In this document: positions 39,993 through 48,640 of the stretch, piece after piece
How the letters are laid out: each line of letters begins with the position of its first letter
How positions within the stretch are numbered: position 1 is the stretch's first letter
From: Streptomyces luomodiensis
GTDB lineage: Bacteria; Actinomycetota; Actinomycetes; Streptomycetales; Streptomycetaceae
Assembly: GCF_031679605.1 (NCBI RefSeq)
Contig: NZ_CP117522.1
Coordinates: 9,548,001 to 9,612,000, forward strand
Direction: 5' to 3'
DNA length: 64,000 bases
Notes under the pieces: model-generated
Told to the model about the DNA's origin: nothing
Database searches by the model: none
Seen by the model: the letters and a program-made list of their open reading frames with translations, nothing else
Program-made: the position numbers and the translations under genes

Positions 39993-42900
39993 CGCCGGGT
40001 CACCTCGTCCGGCGGCTGTACGGTGCCGCTGACGACCAGGAAGTCGGTCCGCACCGGGGAGAATCCCGGGCCCCTGGCGGTGATGGTCCGCGGTCCGGTC
40101 TGATCCTTGGCGAGGATGAGCAGTTGGCCGATGAACGTGCCGTCCGGCAGCGGTACGGTCGGCGCCGCCGCCGCGGTGATCCCCGGTTTCCAGGTGAACC
40201 GCACCGGCGCGCCCGGCGGGAAGTCCTTGCCGCGCACCGAGGTGACGAAGCCGGGCTTGCCGATCGGCGGCACGGCGACGATCCGCGGCTGGAGGATCCG
40301 CAGCCGGGTACGGGCGGTGTTGTCGCGCGGGTCGGCGTCCGTCCCGGTCGTGGTGAGCGTGGCCGTGGTGTACGCGGTCAGCGCCTTGTCGGGGCTCAGG
40401 ACGACGGTGAGGCCGGCCCGCGCGCCCGGGGCCAGGTCCGGCAGGGCGCAGACCCAGGCGCGGTCGCAGCCCGGCGGCGGCCCGTCGGCCGGGATGCCCC
40501 GGGGCGGGCCGATGCGCAGCCGCAACCCGGTGGCCAGCGCGTTCCGCCCGTTGCGCACGGTGTACGTCACCACGACGCGGCCGCCGACGTAGCCCGGGTT
40601 GGGCTGGGCCGTGATCCGCACCCCGGGCCCGGCCGCGGGCTCCTGTGGCGGGGGCGGGGCCGGCGGGGGAGCGGTCGTCGGCGGGGTGGGGGTGGGCGTC
40701 GGGGTCGGCGGCCGGGTGGCCTCGCGCACCGGCACCACGGTCCGGCCGGTGTTGTCGTCGGGCCGCGGGTCCAGCACGGCGCCGGTAACCGACCAGTCGA
40801 CCGGCGCCGGGCCGGGGGTGACCCCGGTGAGGGTGACGGTCACCGGGACGGTGGCGCCCGGCGGTACCACGCCGATGTCGCACTGGAGGGAGGCGGCGTC
40901 GCAGGTCCCGCCGGGCCGGGTCAGTCCGGTGATCCGCACCCCGGGCGGCGGGGTGGCGGTGAGGCGGGTGCCGGGGGAGGCGGCGGGGCCGTTGTTCACC
41001 ACGTCCACGCGGACCGTGGTGGAGCGGCCGACCGTGACCGCCGGAACGCTGCCGGGCGCGCGGACGGCGAGGTCCACGGACTGCCGGACGCTGGGCTCCT
41101 TCTGCCGGCCCGGGAGGCCGGCGGTGAGCGGGGTGACGCTACCGGAGGCGACGTCCACCAGCCGTAGCTTCTCGGGGCTGTTGGGCGGCAGGGCCTCGCG
41201 GGAGCTGAACACCAGGGCCGTGCCGTCGGCCGTCCAGGCGGCGTCGCGCGGCTGGAACGGGCCGGTGGCCGAGGTGTCCGGCAGCTCCCCGTGGCAGGCG
41301 TCGGGGAGGTCGCGGGCGGCGGCGGGCAGCAGGACCCGGCAGTCGTCGCCGGAGACGGACGCCAGGAGGAGGCCGTTGCGCTCGTCGACCCGGCCGCCGC
41401 CGTTCTTGCGGTTGAACGCGACGGTGCGCCCGTCCGGTGAGAACGCCGGGCTGTCGTCGATGACCTGGCAGTTTCCCGGGCAGAACGTGGCGCTCAGATC
41501 GCGCTGCCGGTCCAGGTGGTCCACGGGCACGGTCCACACGTGCTTGCTGCCGCCGGTCCCGTAGATCACCTGGTCCCGGGTGAAGGCCAGGGTGGTGCCG
41601 TCGGAGGACCAGGTGGGCTGGGCGTCCCCGCCCTGGCCCTGCCCGGCCGGCGGGGTGATCTCGCCGCGGATCGCGCCGGTGGCCACGTCCGCGATCAGGA
41701 TGCGGCCGGGGCCCGCCCCGTCGCCGGTACCGCCCGGGGAAGTGCGGGTGAAGGCGAGGTATCTGCCGTCCGGGGAGAACGTCGGATCGGTGTCCCAGTC
41801 TCCCGGGCCGCCCCCGGCGAGCGGCAGGGGCGCCGCCTGGGAGCCCTCCGCATCCGCCGTCCAGATACGCTCGACACGGGTGTCCCGTTCGTCCTCGAAC
41901 CTCGTCACCACCAGCCCGCGCCCGTCGGGGGTGTAGTTCTGGCGCTCGGTCCACGGGTCGTAGCCCGGCCGGGGCTGGAACAGGGGGTCCCGGGTGGGGT
42001 CGGTGTTGGTATCGGCTTCCGGGTCCTCGTCGAGGATGGTCGGCCCCAGGTCGCGTGGGTCGACCCCGTCCATCCGGATGTCCTGCAACGTCGCCGTCCG
42101 CACCGTGGGGGCGGAGGTGCGCTGCACCACCACCGAGCCGCCGTCGAGGGGGCCGAGCCAGGTGGGCGAGAGGACTTCCCGGTCCTCGCTGAGCACCAGC
42201 TCGGGCCCGCCGGAGGGCGAGCGCACCGCGTACACGTGGTCCCAGTCGCCCTTGCAGTCGCACGTGCGGTCCGGGCTGAGGAACAGCAGTCCGTTCCCGT
42301 CGGGCAGCCATGCCGCCGCGTGGCTGCGCCAGCCCTCCGGCACACCCGTGAGCAGCGGTTCGTCGGTGCGTCCGTCCGTCACCCGCAGCCGGGGCCCGCC
42401 CGTGGAGGTGGACGTGTACGCGATCCGGTCCCGGTGGGCGGGGTCGTCGACCGGGTTCCACACCGGTTCGGTGGCCGTGCCGTTCGCCGGGTCGGTGATC
42501 CGCGTGGCGGTGCCGCCGTCCAGGGGCCGGACGTAGATCTGCTGTCCGGCGGGCGGATCGCTGTCGCAGGAGTACGCCAGGCGCAGTCCGTCGGGGGAGA
42601 CCGTGGGGAACTCATCGTTGGCGGGGGTGTCGGTCAGCCGCCGCAGCCCGGTGCCGTCGGTGTGCACCAGCCACAGGTCGCGCTGGGTCCCGCCGTCCGG
42701 CCCGCCCGGCTCGGCCGAGTCGAACACAACGGACCGGCCGTCCGGCGTCAGCCGGGGGTGCGCCGCGTCCCGGCCGCTGGTGAGGCGGCGCACCGACCCG
42801 TCGGCGGACCGCAGATAGATCTGCGGGTTCTTCTCGTCGCGGCGGCCGGCGAACACCATCGCGTCGCCGAGGGCGGACGGCTGGACGTCGAAGTGGGCCG

Positions 42901-43138
42901 GCCCCGCGCCGAACAGCGGCTCGCTGGACTCCTCCCCGGTGACCCGGCCCAGACTGCGGTGCCGGGTACCGGCGTAGGCGACCCGGGTGTCCGCGGCGTC
43001 CTTCACCACCGGCCCGGGAGCGGGCTCGGCGCTGCCGCTCCCGGAGGCCGCCGTCACGGTGAGCAGCGGAACGATCAGCAGCCACGACATGCCGAGTCTC
43101 CCCAGGCGGTACCGCCCACCGGACGCAGCGGTGCCCAT
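39989..43138 (-). CDS. Secreted TolB-like beta-propeller protein with DUF11/CARDB and IPT-like domains
   Basis: 1049 aa from ATG 43138, preceded by GAGGGGGA; an ATG at 43180 would add 14 residues and hide the signal peptide. Residues 1-38 look like a Sec signal (YRLGRLGMSWLLIVPLLTV). The next 650 residues contain WD40-like/TolB blades (TVSPDGLRLAYS, TFSPDGRYLAFTR, AFSPDGRTVAFNR, AWTADGTALVFSS). Then come two DUF11/CARDB-type domains around a threonine-proline linker, and a C-terminal IPT/TIG-like domain (GFVTSVRGKDFPPGAPVRF). It is coupled by a four-base overlap to the Pvc16-like gene. Probably extracytoplasmic; a binding or anchoring role is inferred. Confidence 0.8.
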   Translation of the reverse strand: MGTAASGGRYRLGRLGMSWLLIVPLLTVTAASGSGSAEPAPGPVVKDAADTRVAYAGTRHRSLGRVTGEESSEPLFGAGPAHFDVQPSALGDAMVFAGRRDEKNPQIYLRSADGSVRRLTSGRDAAHPRLTPDGRSVVFDSAEPGGPDGGTQRDLWLVHTDGTGLRRLTDTPANDEFPTVSPDGLRLAYSCDSDPPAGQQIYVRPLDGGTATRITDPANGTATEPVWNPVDDPAHRDRIAYTSTSTGGPRLRVTDGRTDEPLLTGVPEGWRSHAAAWLPDGNGLLFLSPDRTCDCKGDWDHVYAVRSPSGGPELVLSEDREVLSPTWLGPLDGGSVVVQRTSAPTVRTATLQDIRMDGVDPRDLGPTILDEDPEADTNTDPTRDPLFQPRPGYDPWTERQNYTPDGRGLVVTRFEDERDTRVERIWTADAEGSQAAPLPLAGGGPGDWDTDPTFSPDGRYLAFTRTSPGGTGDGAGPGRILIADVATGAIRGEITPPAGQGQGGDAQPTWSSDGTTLAFTRDQVIYGTGGSKHVWTVPVDHLDRQRDLSATFCPGNCQVIDDSPAFSPDGRTVAFNRKNGGGRVDERNGLLLASVSGDDCRVLLPAAARDLPDACHGELPDTSATGPFQPRDAAWTADGTALVFSSREALPPNSPEKLRLVDVASGSVTPLTAGLPGRQKEPSVRQSVDLAVRAPGSVPAVTVGRSTTVRVDVVNNGPAASPGTRLTATPPPGVRITGLTRPGGTCDAASLQCDIGVVPPGATVPVTVTLTGVTPGPAPVDWSVTGAVLDPRPDDNTGRTVVPVREATRPPTPTPTPTPPTTAPPPAPPPPQEPAAGPGVRITAQPNPGYVGGRVVVTYTVRNGRNALATGLRLRIGPPRGIPADGPPPGCDRAWVCALPDLAPGARAGLTVVLSPDKALTAYTTATLTTTGTDADPRDNTARTRLRILQPRIVAVPPIGKPGFVTSVRGKDFPPGAPVRFTWKPGITAAAAPTVPLPDGTFIGQLLILAKDQTGPRTITARGPGFSPVRTDFLVVSGTVQPPDEVTRR

Positions 43139-43277
43139 CACGGTCCCCCTCACACTCCGGTACGGCCATGCCCCCGCCATCCTGCGCCCCGCCGTGCGCG
43201 GCGCGGCAGGGTGGCAGGGACGTACCCGGGGGAAACGCGCGGTGTGCGTTCGGGCAGCGCCCAGGGCCCGGCCGCCG

Positions 43278-44000
43278 TCAGATCAGCCCGTTGCGCAGCG
43301 CGTAGCCGACGGCGTGGGCCCGGTTGCGCAGTTGCAGCCGGGCGATGACCTCGTGCAGCACGTTCTTGACGGTCCGTTCGGAGTACGCGGTCTTGCGTGC
43401 GATCTCGGCAGTGTCCAGGCCGTCCGCCACCAGCCGTAACATGTCGGCCTCGCGCGTGGTCAGCGTGGACAGGGCGGGGCCCTGCGGGTCGAGCGCGGAC
43501 CGCTGAAGTCTGCTCACCTGGGCCAGGAGCGTGCCGAGCAGGTCGCCGGGCAGCACCCCCTCGCCCTTGGCGATCGCCAGGATCAGGTGCAGGAGCTGGT
43601 CCTGACCGGCCTCGGCGCGCCGGAGCACCGCCGCGACACCGCATTCGATGACCCGTTGCAGCGCGCCGGCCCCGAGGGTGCCGACCACCAGACCCGTGCG
43701 GGTGGCGGGGTTGTGCCGCAGCCGGTGCAGCAGGGCGGCCACGTCGTCGTCGACACCGTCCACGACCACCAGCGACACCTGGGCGTGCCCGGCGTCGGCG
43801 TCGTCGAGCAGATCGACCTCGGGGCGCTGGCGCAGCTGGTGGACGACGCCGACGCGCAGCACCGGATCGGCGGCGTAGATCGCGACGGTCACCCGGTCCG
43901 GACGGCCCGGACCGGAGGGCCACCGTACCGCCCGGGACCGGGCGGGCACGGGCGTCGCGGCGGCGGACGGGGTGCGGCTGGTTTCCTCTGAACGGGACAT
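43278..44000 (-). CDS. LuxR/NarL-type regulator with atypical receiver
   Basis: 240 aa. C-terminal LuxR-type helix-turn-helix (LTTREADMLRLVADGLDTAEIARK, RTVKNVLHEVIARL). The N-terminal half resembles a receiver fold but the acidic pair that binds Mg is reduced to AAD (VAIYAADPVLR), and the phospho-acceptor is doubtful (VVVDGVDDD). It lies at the head of the injection-system cluster, 139 bp upstream of the propeller gene and in the same direction, and divergent from the membrane protein at 44307; it is the best candidate cluster regulator. Confidence 0.85.
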   Translation of the reverse strand: MSRSEETSRTPSAAATPVPARSRAVRWPSGPGRPDRVTVAIYAADPVLRVGVVHQLRQRPEVDLLDDADAGHAQVSLVVVDGVDDDVAALLHRLRHNPATRTGLVVGTLGAGALQRVIECGVAAVLRRAEAGQDQLLHLILAIAKGEGVLPGDLLGTLLAQVSRLQRSALDPQGPALSTLTTREADMLRLVADGLDTAEIARKTAYSERTVKNVLHEVIARLQLRNRAHAVGYALRNGLI

Positions 44001-44306
44001 GGTGCGGATACCTGTCTCTCGAGTTCGGGGAAAGGAAAGTCAGAACCAGGAGGATCGCGAGGATCAGGAGGATCAGGAGCAGGAACGACGGGGAGCGGAA
44101 CGGAGGGCCTGGCGGGGAAAGGGGAGGAAGCCGGGACGGGCACGGGGCGGGCCGGGCGCCGCGGGGCGGCGCGGCGGGCAGGGCGGGGCCGCATCACGAT
44201 CTCATTCGCGTTGAGCGCAGGGCGGCGGCTTCCGGGGCAGCGCGCGTGCCCGGACGTTGCCCCCGCGTTCCTCGTGGCGCCCCGGGCGCGTTCCTACCGT
44301 GGTGGC
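44001..44306. other. Divergent control region with purine-rich direct repeats
   Basis: 306 bp between the LuxR-type gene and the divergent membrane-protein gene. Positions 44040-44100 contain repeated AGGAGGATC and GAGGATCAGG words on the plus strand. A -10-like TACCGT at 44295-44300 lies 6 bases before GTG 44307, suggesting a leaderless transcript for the plus-strand gene. No ORF here looks real. Confidence 0.45.
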
Positions 44307-45686
44307 GTGACGCCTTCTGCAGCCTCGTCCGGCGCCGGCGCGCCGGGTCTCGAGATCCCGGCGGTGACGGTGGCGCCCGGCGGCACCGCCACGACCACCC
44401 TGACCGTCCGCAACGACAGCGACATCGTCGAGGCATACGATCTGGAGGCCGTCGGCGACTGTGCCCCCTGGACCACCGTGGAACCCGCGCGGGTCTCCCT
44501 CTACCCCGGCACCTCCGAGACGGTGACGCTCCGTCTGGAGCCGCCGCGGTCCCCGGAGATCGGGGCCGGCGCGGTGCCCCTGGGCGTTCGGGTGCTGCCG
44601 AACCAGCATCCCGAGTCGGTCCGGGTCCCCGAGACCACCGTGCACATCGAGGAGTTCCACGAGCTGCGCACCGAACTGGCCCCGCGCCGCCGGCGCGGCT
44701 GGCTGCGCGGCCGCTACCGGCTCGCGGTGCGCAACCAGGGCAACACCCCGGTGCGGGTGGGCTTCACCCCCGGTCAGGCGGGTGAGGAGCTGGGGTTCGC
44801 CTTCAGCCCGACGGGGCCGAAGCTGGAGCCCGGCGAGTCGACGGAGGTCCGGCTGCGGGTCCGTACCGGCAAGCCCGTATGGTTCGGCGCGCCCGTGGTG
44901 TGGCCCTTCACCGTGCACACCACCGAGACCGGTGATCAGGACGCGGCACGGCGGGAGGAGGCGCGGCGGGACGCGGCCCCACCCGCCGTCCAGGCGCCGC
45001 TGGACGCGGAGTTCGTCCAGATCCCGGTCTTCTCCAAGTGGCTGCTCGCGGTGCTCGCGGCGCTCATCGCACTGGTGCTCGCCTGGTTCGCCCTGGTCCG
45101 CCCCGCGGTGCGCAGCGCCGCAGAGAAGGCGGCCAATAAGACCGTCCAGTCCCGCCCCGGCCTCGGCGACCAAGGCGGGCAGTCCCCGGGAGCCGGCGCC
45201 GGGGACGGTGCGCCGACCCAGCCCGGAGGGCAGGAGACCGGCGGGCAGAACGGGCAGCCCGAGCCCGGCGGATCGGGCCCCGGCGCCTCGTCCGGATCCG
45301 GCGGGGGCACCGGCCGCACGGCCGGCGTTGAGCAGAGTTCGCGGACCATCGACGTGCGGACGGCCGCGGGGGCGAAGAAGACCGGCACCTACCGGGTGCC
45401 CGAGGACACGGCCTTCGGGATCACCGACATCGTCGTCGCGAACTTCCAGGGCGACGAGGGCGTGATGACCATCACCTTCGGCAATCGCAAGATCACGACG
45501 ATTGCGCTGGAGACCTTCCGCAACCAGGACTACCACTGGGTCACCCCCATCCAGATCGCCGAGAACGACACCGTGACCGTCGAGGTGACCTGCGACAAGC
45601 CGGGCATCCCGGCCACCGGGCGTCGGGCGCGGGAGTGCCACGAGGTCCTGAACGTGAGCGGAGAGCTCAGTCGCACGAAGCGATGA
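44307..45686 (+). CDS. Membrane protein with tandem Ig-like domains (COG1470 'hydrolytic protein' type)
   Basis: 459 aa. Residues 10-220 are two immunoglobulin-like/CARDB-type modules (VTVAPGGTATTTLTVRNDSD, YRLAVRNQGNTPVRVGF, LEPGESTEVRLRVRTG). One membrane helix is at about 245-267 (WLLAVLAALIALVLAWF). A Gly/Pro/Gln-rich linker and a C-terminal beta domain of about 110 residues with two cysteines follow. GTG 44307 without ribosome site, possibly leaderless. Such proteins are annotated as hydrolytic but no catalytic motif is visible. Position next to the injection-system cluster suggests a related role at the membrane. Confidence 0.75.
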   Translation: MTPSAASSGAGAPGLEIPAVTVAPGGTATTTLTVRNDSDIVEAYDLEAVGDCAPWTTVEPARVSLYPGTSETVTLRLEPPRSPEIGAGAVPLGVRVLPNQHPESVRVPETTVHIEEFHELRTELAPRRRRGWLRGRYRLAVRNQGNTPVRVGFTPGQAGEELGFAFSPTGPKLEPGESTEVRLRVRTGKPVWFGAPVVWPFTVHTTETGDQDAARREEARRDAAPPAVQAPLDAEFVQIPVFSKWLLAVLAALIALVLAWFALVRPAVRSAAEKAANKTVQSRPGLGDQGGQSPGAGAGDGAPTQPGGQETGGQNGQPEPGGSGPGASSGSGGGTGRTAGVEQSSRTIDVRTAAGAKKTGTYRVPEDTAFGITDIVVANFQGDEGVMTITFGNRKITTIALETFRNQDYHWVTPIQIAENDTVTVEVTCDKPGIPATGRRARECHEVLNVSGELSRTKR

Positions 45687-46063
45687 AGTGCGCCTGCCGG
45701 GACATTGTTGGGCACCTGTGACGCCGTGAGGAAGGCGGGCCCACGGCGGATGACCGGAAGACGTATGAAAAACAATGACGCTCGTCCGAAAACAGCGTCC
45801 GCTTCCCGGGCACCGACACTGCTGGGTCTGCCGGCGCGGCGGCCGCCCCCAGCGGGCGAGCGCCACTCGGCGCCGCGCGGCCCTTCCGGAAGCTGTCGCC
45901 CCCGGCGGCACGCTGCTCTTCGCCACCACGGCCTTGTGGCGGGGACGGCCCCGCCGCGAGACCAGCGCGCTGTACGCCGACCACGGGTACGACCACGACA
46001 TCGTGGCCGGCCCCGCGCCACCGCTGCCGTTCCGGCATCTGCGGTGCCCTTGCGGCTGCCTCT
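45687..46063. other. 377-bp gap without a convincing gene
   Basis: It contains open frames on both strands, for example a plus-strand frame from 45775 that reads through into the antisense of the M20 gene, but none shows a ribosome site, a known motif or normal composition. A possible decayed gene; I assign nothing. Confidence 0.4.
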
Positions 46064-47227
46064 TCAGCTGGTGGAGGCCCGGCCGATCAGTCGCCTGCGG
46101 ACCGGCTCCGACCGCGCGACGTCCGCGATCGTCAGTGCCATGGCCAATCCGCCGTCGTGAACGAACCGGTCGCCCTCGGGGCCTGCCGCAGCGGCCGCGA
46201 AGGCGGCGGTGTGATTGCCTTCCTCGGTCGGAAGATCGAACGACAGCATGGGGTGCAGCGCGGGGATCCGCAGGGAGACGTTGCCCATGTCGGTCGACCC
46301 GAACGTCTTGTCGGGATAGTCGGGGAAGGTCCGGCCGATGGCCTTCGCGTGGGACTCGAAGATGGGGGCCAGGTCCTGGTCGTGACGGAACTCGCGGTAG
46401 ACGGAGGGCAAGGACGTGAACTCCACACCGGTCCCGGTGGCGATGGCTCCGGCGTCGAAGCACCGTCGCACCCGCTCCCACACCTCATCGACCTCATTGA
46501 TCGTGTCAGCGCGGATCATGCAGTCGACCACGGCGTGGTCCGCGATGACATTGACGGCCGACCCGGCTTCCTTCACGACGTGATGCACCCTGATGCCGTC
46601 GCGCAGCTGCTGGCGCAGCAGACCGATGGCGGTCTGGGCGACGACCGTCGCGTCGGCGGCGTTCAGCGCACTCCACGGCCGTGACGCATGCCCTCCACGA
46701 CCCGTGTACGTCATGCGCCAGGACCGCGCGGCGCGGAGTTGCGGGGTGACGACATCCTTCAGCGAGGGGTGAACCATGATGGCCGCGTGGGTCCCGTCGA
46801 AGACGCCGCGGTTCACCATGATCTCCTTGCCGGTTCCGCTTTCCTCGGCAGGTGTACCGAAGACCCGCACCGTCAGTCCGAGCTCATCGGCGAACGGGGC
46901 CAGCGCCAGCGCGGCACCCACGGCCGACGCGGCGATGACGTTGTGACCACAACCGTGGCCGATGCCGGGGAGGGCGTCCATCTCCGCGCAGACGCCGAAC
47001 ACCAGGTCACCGGATCCGGCCGACGCCACGAATGCCGTTGGCAGGTCGGCCACTCCTTTCTCGATCGTGAAGTCACCGCTGTTCTCAAGAGCCGCGACGA
47101 TCGCCGCCGATGTCGCGTACTCCTCGAAAGCCGGCTCGGGATGGGCGCTGATCCTGTGCGAGAGCTCGGTCACCAGGTCGAGGTTCTTCTCGAACTCGCG
47201 CTTGACGCGTCCGTTGATGTCAGCCAT
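46064..47227 (-). CDS. M20-family amidohydrolase/dipeptidase (PM20D2-like)
   Basis: 387 aa. AEMDALPGIGHGCGHN is the metal and catalytic Asp motif, GTPAEESGTGK the catalytic Glu motif, and TYTGRGGHASRPWSALNAADA the dimerisation-domain histidine motif; VHDGGLAMALTIADV ends the protein. The subgroup resembles PM20D2/p-aminobenzoyl-glutamate hydrolase-type enzymes that split N-acyl or dipeptide amide bonds. ATG 47227 has AGGTGCG upstream. It follows the CapA-like gene by 117 bp in the same direction, so the two probably form an operon under the promoter at about 48516. Confidence 0.85.
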   Translation of the reverse strand: MADINGRVKREFEKNLDLVTELSHRISAHPEPAFEEYATSAAIVAALENSGDFTIEKGVADLPTAFVASAGSGDLVFGVCAEMDALPGIGHGCGHNVIAASAVGAALALAPFADELGLTVRVFGTPAEESGTGKEIMVNRGVFDGTHAAIMVHPSLKDVVTPQLRAARSWRMTYTGRGGHASRPWSALNAADATVVAQTAIGLLRQQLRDGIRVHHVVKEAGSAVNVIADHAVVDCMIRADTINEVDEVWERVRRCFDAGAIATGTGVEFTSLPSVYREFRHDQDLAPIFESHAKAIGRTFPDYPDKTFGSTDMGNVSLRIPALHPMLSFDLPTEEGNHTAAFAAAAAGPEGDRFVHDGGLAMALTIADVARSEPVRRRLIGRASTS

Positions 47228-47344
47228 GGTCGCACCTCGTTCCAGGGGTGGGTGGATGTTGCCGCTTGCTCCGTCGAAGCCGCACGTGGTCGACGACCTG
47301 GGCATTCGCCAGTGGTACGAGAGGCACTCCGCTGGGCAGTACGT

Positions 47345-48487
47345 CTAGGCATCGGCGTCCGGCTCGGCGGCCACCCGGCGTCGTACGCGCCCGTCTTCGG
47401 CCACCACGATGGACGGATCCAACTCCCTCGATGCCTCAGCGAACCGGGCGAGGATCGAGGCCGCCGCCTCGGGCCTCGGAATGACCGGCTGACTGTCCGC
47501 GTCCAGTTCGATGGGGTCCAGGCGGAGCTCGGGCCCGTCGGACCCTCCCAGCCGCACACGGAATACCGCACTCTCGTACCAAGGCCCCTTCAGCAAGGCC
47601 GGCTGATACGGAGCGGAGGGATGAGCGTCTTCCTTCGCGACCATCGAATCCGGATTCCACCCGTCGCACCAGTCGAAGACGAAGTTCCCCGTCGAATAGA
47701 GGATCAGGCCGTGTTCGTAGAACTCGACCGGGTGGAGGCAGTGCGGGTGGTGCCCAATGATGAGGTCCGCCCCGGCGTGGATCAAACGCCGTGCCAAGGG
47801 CTGCTGGTACCGCGCCAGCGGCCCTTGCGCTGTCGGCAGGTAGCAGAACGGCACGCCCCAGTGCAGCGCGACGGCCACGAAGTCGTTGCGCTTCTTGGCC
47901 TCGTGGATCAGGGCCTCGGCCCGCTGAACGTCCGGCTCGTGCGCGCTGGAGTGCACGAAGGGAGGCGTGCCGGGTGTCTCCTCCAGGAAACCGCTGTCGA
48001 ACTCGAAGCTCTGGCGTACCCGGATCGCTGCGATGCCCGCCCGGTCGGCGGTGGCGTCGGCGCCCAGGGGGAGCGCGCAGCAGAAGCTGAAAAAGGCCAG
48101 GCTGCTCTCACTGAGAGGTACCACACGGGGACGAGTCGCCTCAAAGATCGATTCGCCGAAGCCGGCGTGCAGGACTCCCGCGGCATCCAGCGCCCGCACC
48201 GTGTCACGCATGCCCTCGGCGCCATAGTCCATCGCGTGGTTCATGGCCAGGGACATGACATCGAACCCGAGAGCCGCCAGTTCTGCCGCGCCCGACGTCG
48301 GAGCACGCATCGTGACCAGTTTCTCGGCACGCTCCCCGGACGCGGTGAGCGGTACCTCCAGGTTGCCGATCGTCAGATCACCGCCCTGGAGCAGCCCGAA
48401 GGCCGAGTCGCCGGGTCGGGCGGGGTCCCGGGTCGGGCGCCGCGGCACCCCGGAGACGACGACATCTCCGACGACGGTGAGATCCAT
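47345..48487 (-). CDS. CapA-family metallophosphatase-fold protein (poly-gamma-glutamate synthesis-like)
   Basis: 380 aa. Motifs in order: VVGDVVVSG, GDLTIGNLEVPLT, LAMNHAMDYGAEGM, VALHWGVPFCYLP, IIGHHPHCLHPVEFY and LILYSTGNFVFD, which together are the PGA_cap/calcineurin-like fold. Family members are linked to capsule poly-gamma-glutamate (CapA/PgsA) but the many actinobacterial ones without capB/capC partners, as here, are uncharacterised. No signal peptide or membrane anchor is visible, so the protein is probably cytosolic. Divergent from the IclR gene; together with the M20 peptidase it might handle glutamyl amide compounds. Confidence 0.85.
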   Translation of the reverse strand: MDLTVVGDVVVSGVPRRPTRDPARPGDSAFGLLQGGDLTIGNLEVPLTASGERAEKLVTMRAPTSGAAELAALGFDVMSLAMNHAMDYGAEGMRDTVRALDAAGVLHAGFGESIFEATRPRVVPLSESSLAFFSFCCALPLGADATADRAGIAAIRVRQSFEFDSGFLEETPGTPPFVHSSAHEPDVQRAEALIHEAKKRNDFVAVALHWGVPFCYLPTAQGPLARYQQPLARRLIHAGADLIIGHHPHCLHPVEFYEHGLILYSTGNFVFDWCDGWNPDSMVAKEDAHPSAPYQPALLKGPWYESAVFRVRLGGSDGPELRLDPIELDADSQPVIPRPEAAASILARFAEASRELDPSIVVAEDGRVRRRVAAEPDADA

Positions 48488-48515
48488 GGTGCTCCGTTTC
48501 GCTTTGCGACACGAC

Positions 48516-48533
48516 GTACCGCAATGTAATCCA
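48516..48533. promoter_or_regulatory. Shared motif GTACCGCAATGTAATCCA in the capA-like promoter
   Basis: 18-bp sequence 28 bp upstream of the CapA-like start codon. A copy with one mismatch (GTACCGCAATGTGATCCA) is at 50312-50329, 13 bp upstream of the alpha/beta hydrolase start, in the same orientation to the gene. Likely a common operator of the IclR protein encoded between them. Confidence 0.6.
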
Positions 48534-48622
48534 GCTCTGTGGTGTCCGTAAAGCGCGAAGGTGTCGATCGGGCAGGTGCGGCGCCGGGGTGGCTCGCGCC
48601 GAAATGGGGTTCACACCAGGTG

Positions 48623-48640
48623 ATAAGGTCTTTGCCTTAT
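48623..48640. promoter_or_regulatory. Inverted repeat ATAAGG-N6-CCTTAT overlapping the IclR start codon
   Basis: Six-base perfect arms around TCTTTG; the right arm includes the AT of the ATG at 48639. It could be an autoregulatory operator or a translation-controlling hairpin. Confidence 0.4.

Noticed and set aside
22441..43138. Prophage
   Set aside because: Only tail-type genes are present; no terminase, portal, capsid, lysis, integrase or attachment-site genes, so an injection system fits better.
45775..46419. Possible small cysteine-containing protein
   Set aside because: The frame lacks a ribosome site and runs into the antisense of the M20 gene; no recognisable domain.
47345..48487. 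Capsule poly-gamma-glutamate synthesis operon
   Set aside because: Only the CapA-like protein is present; capB and capC homologues are absent from the neighbourhood.
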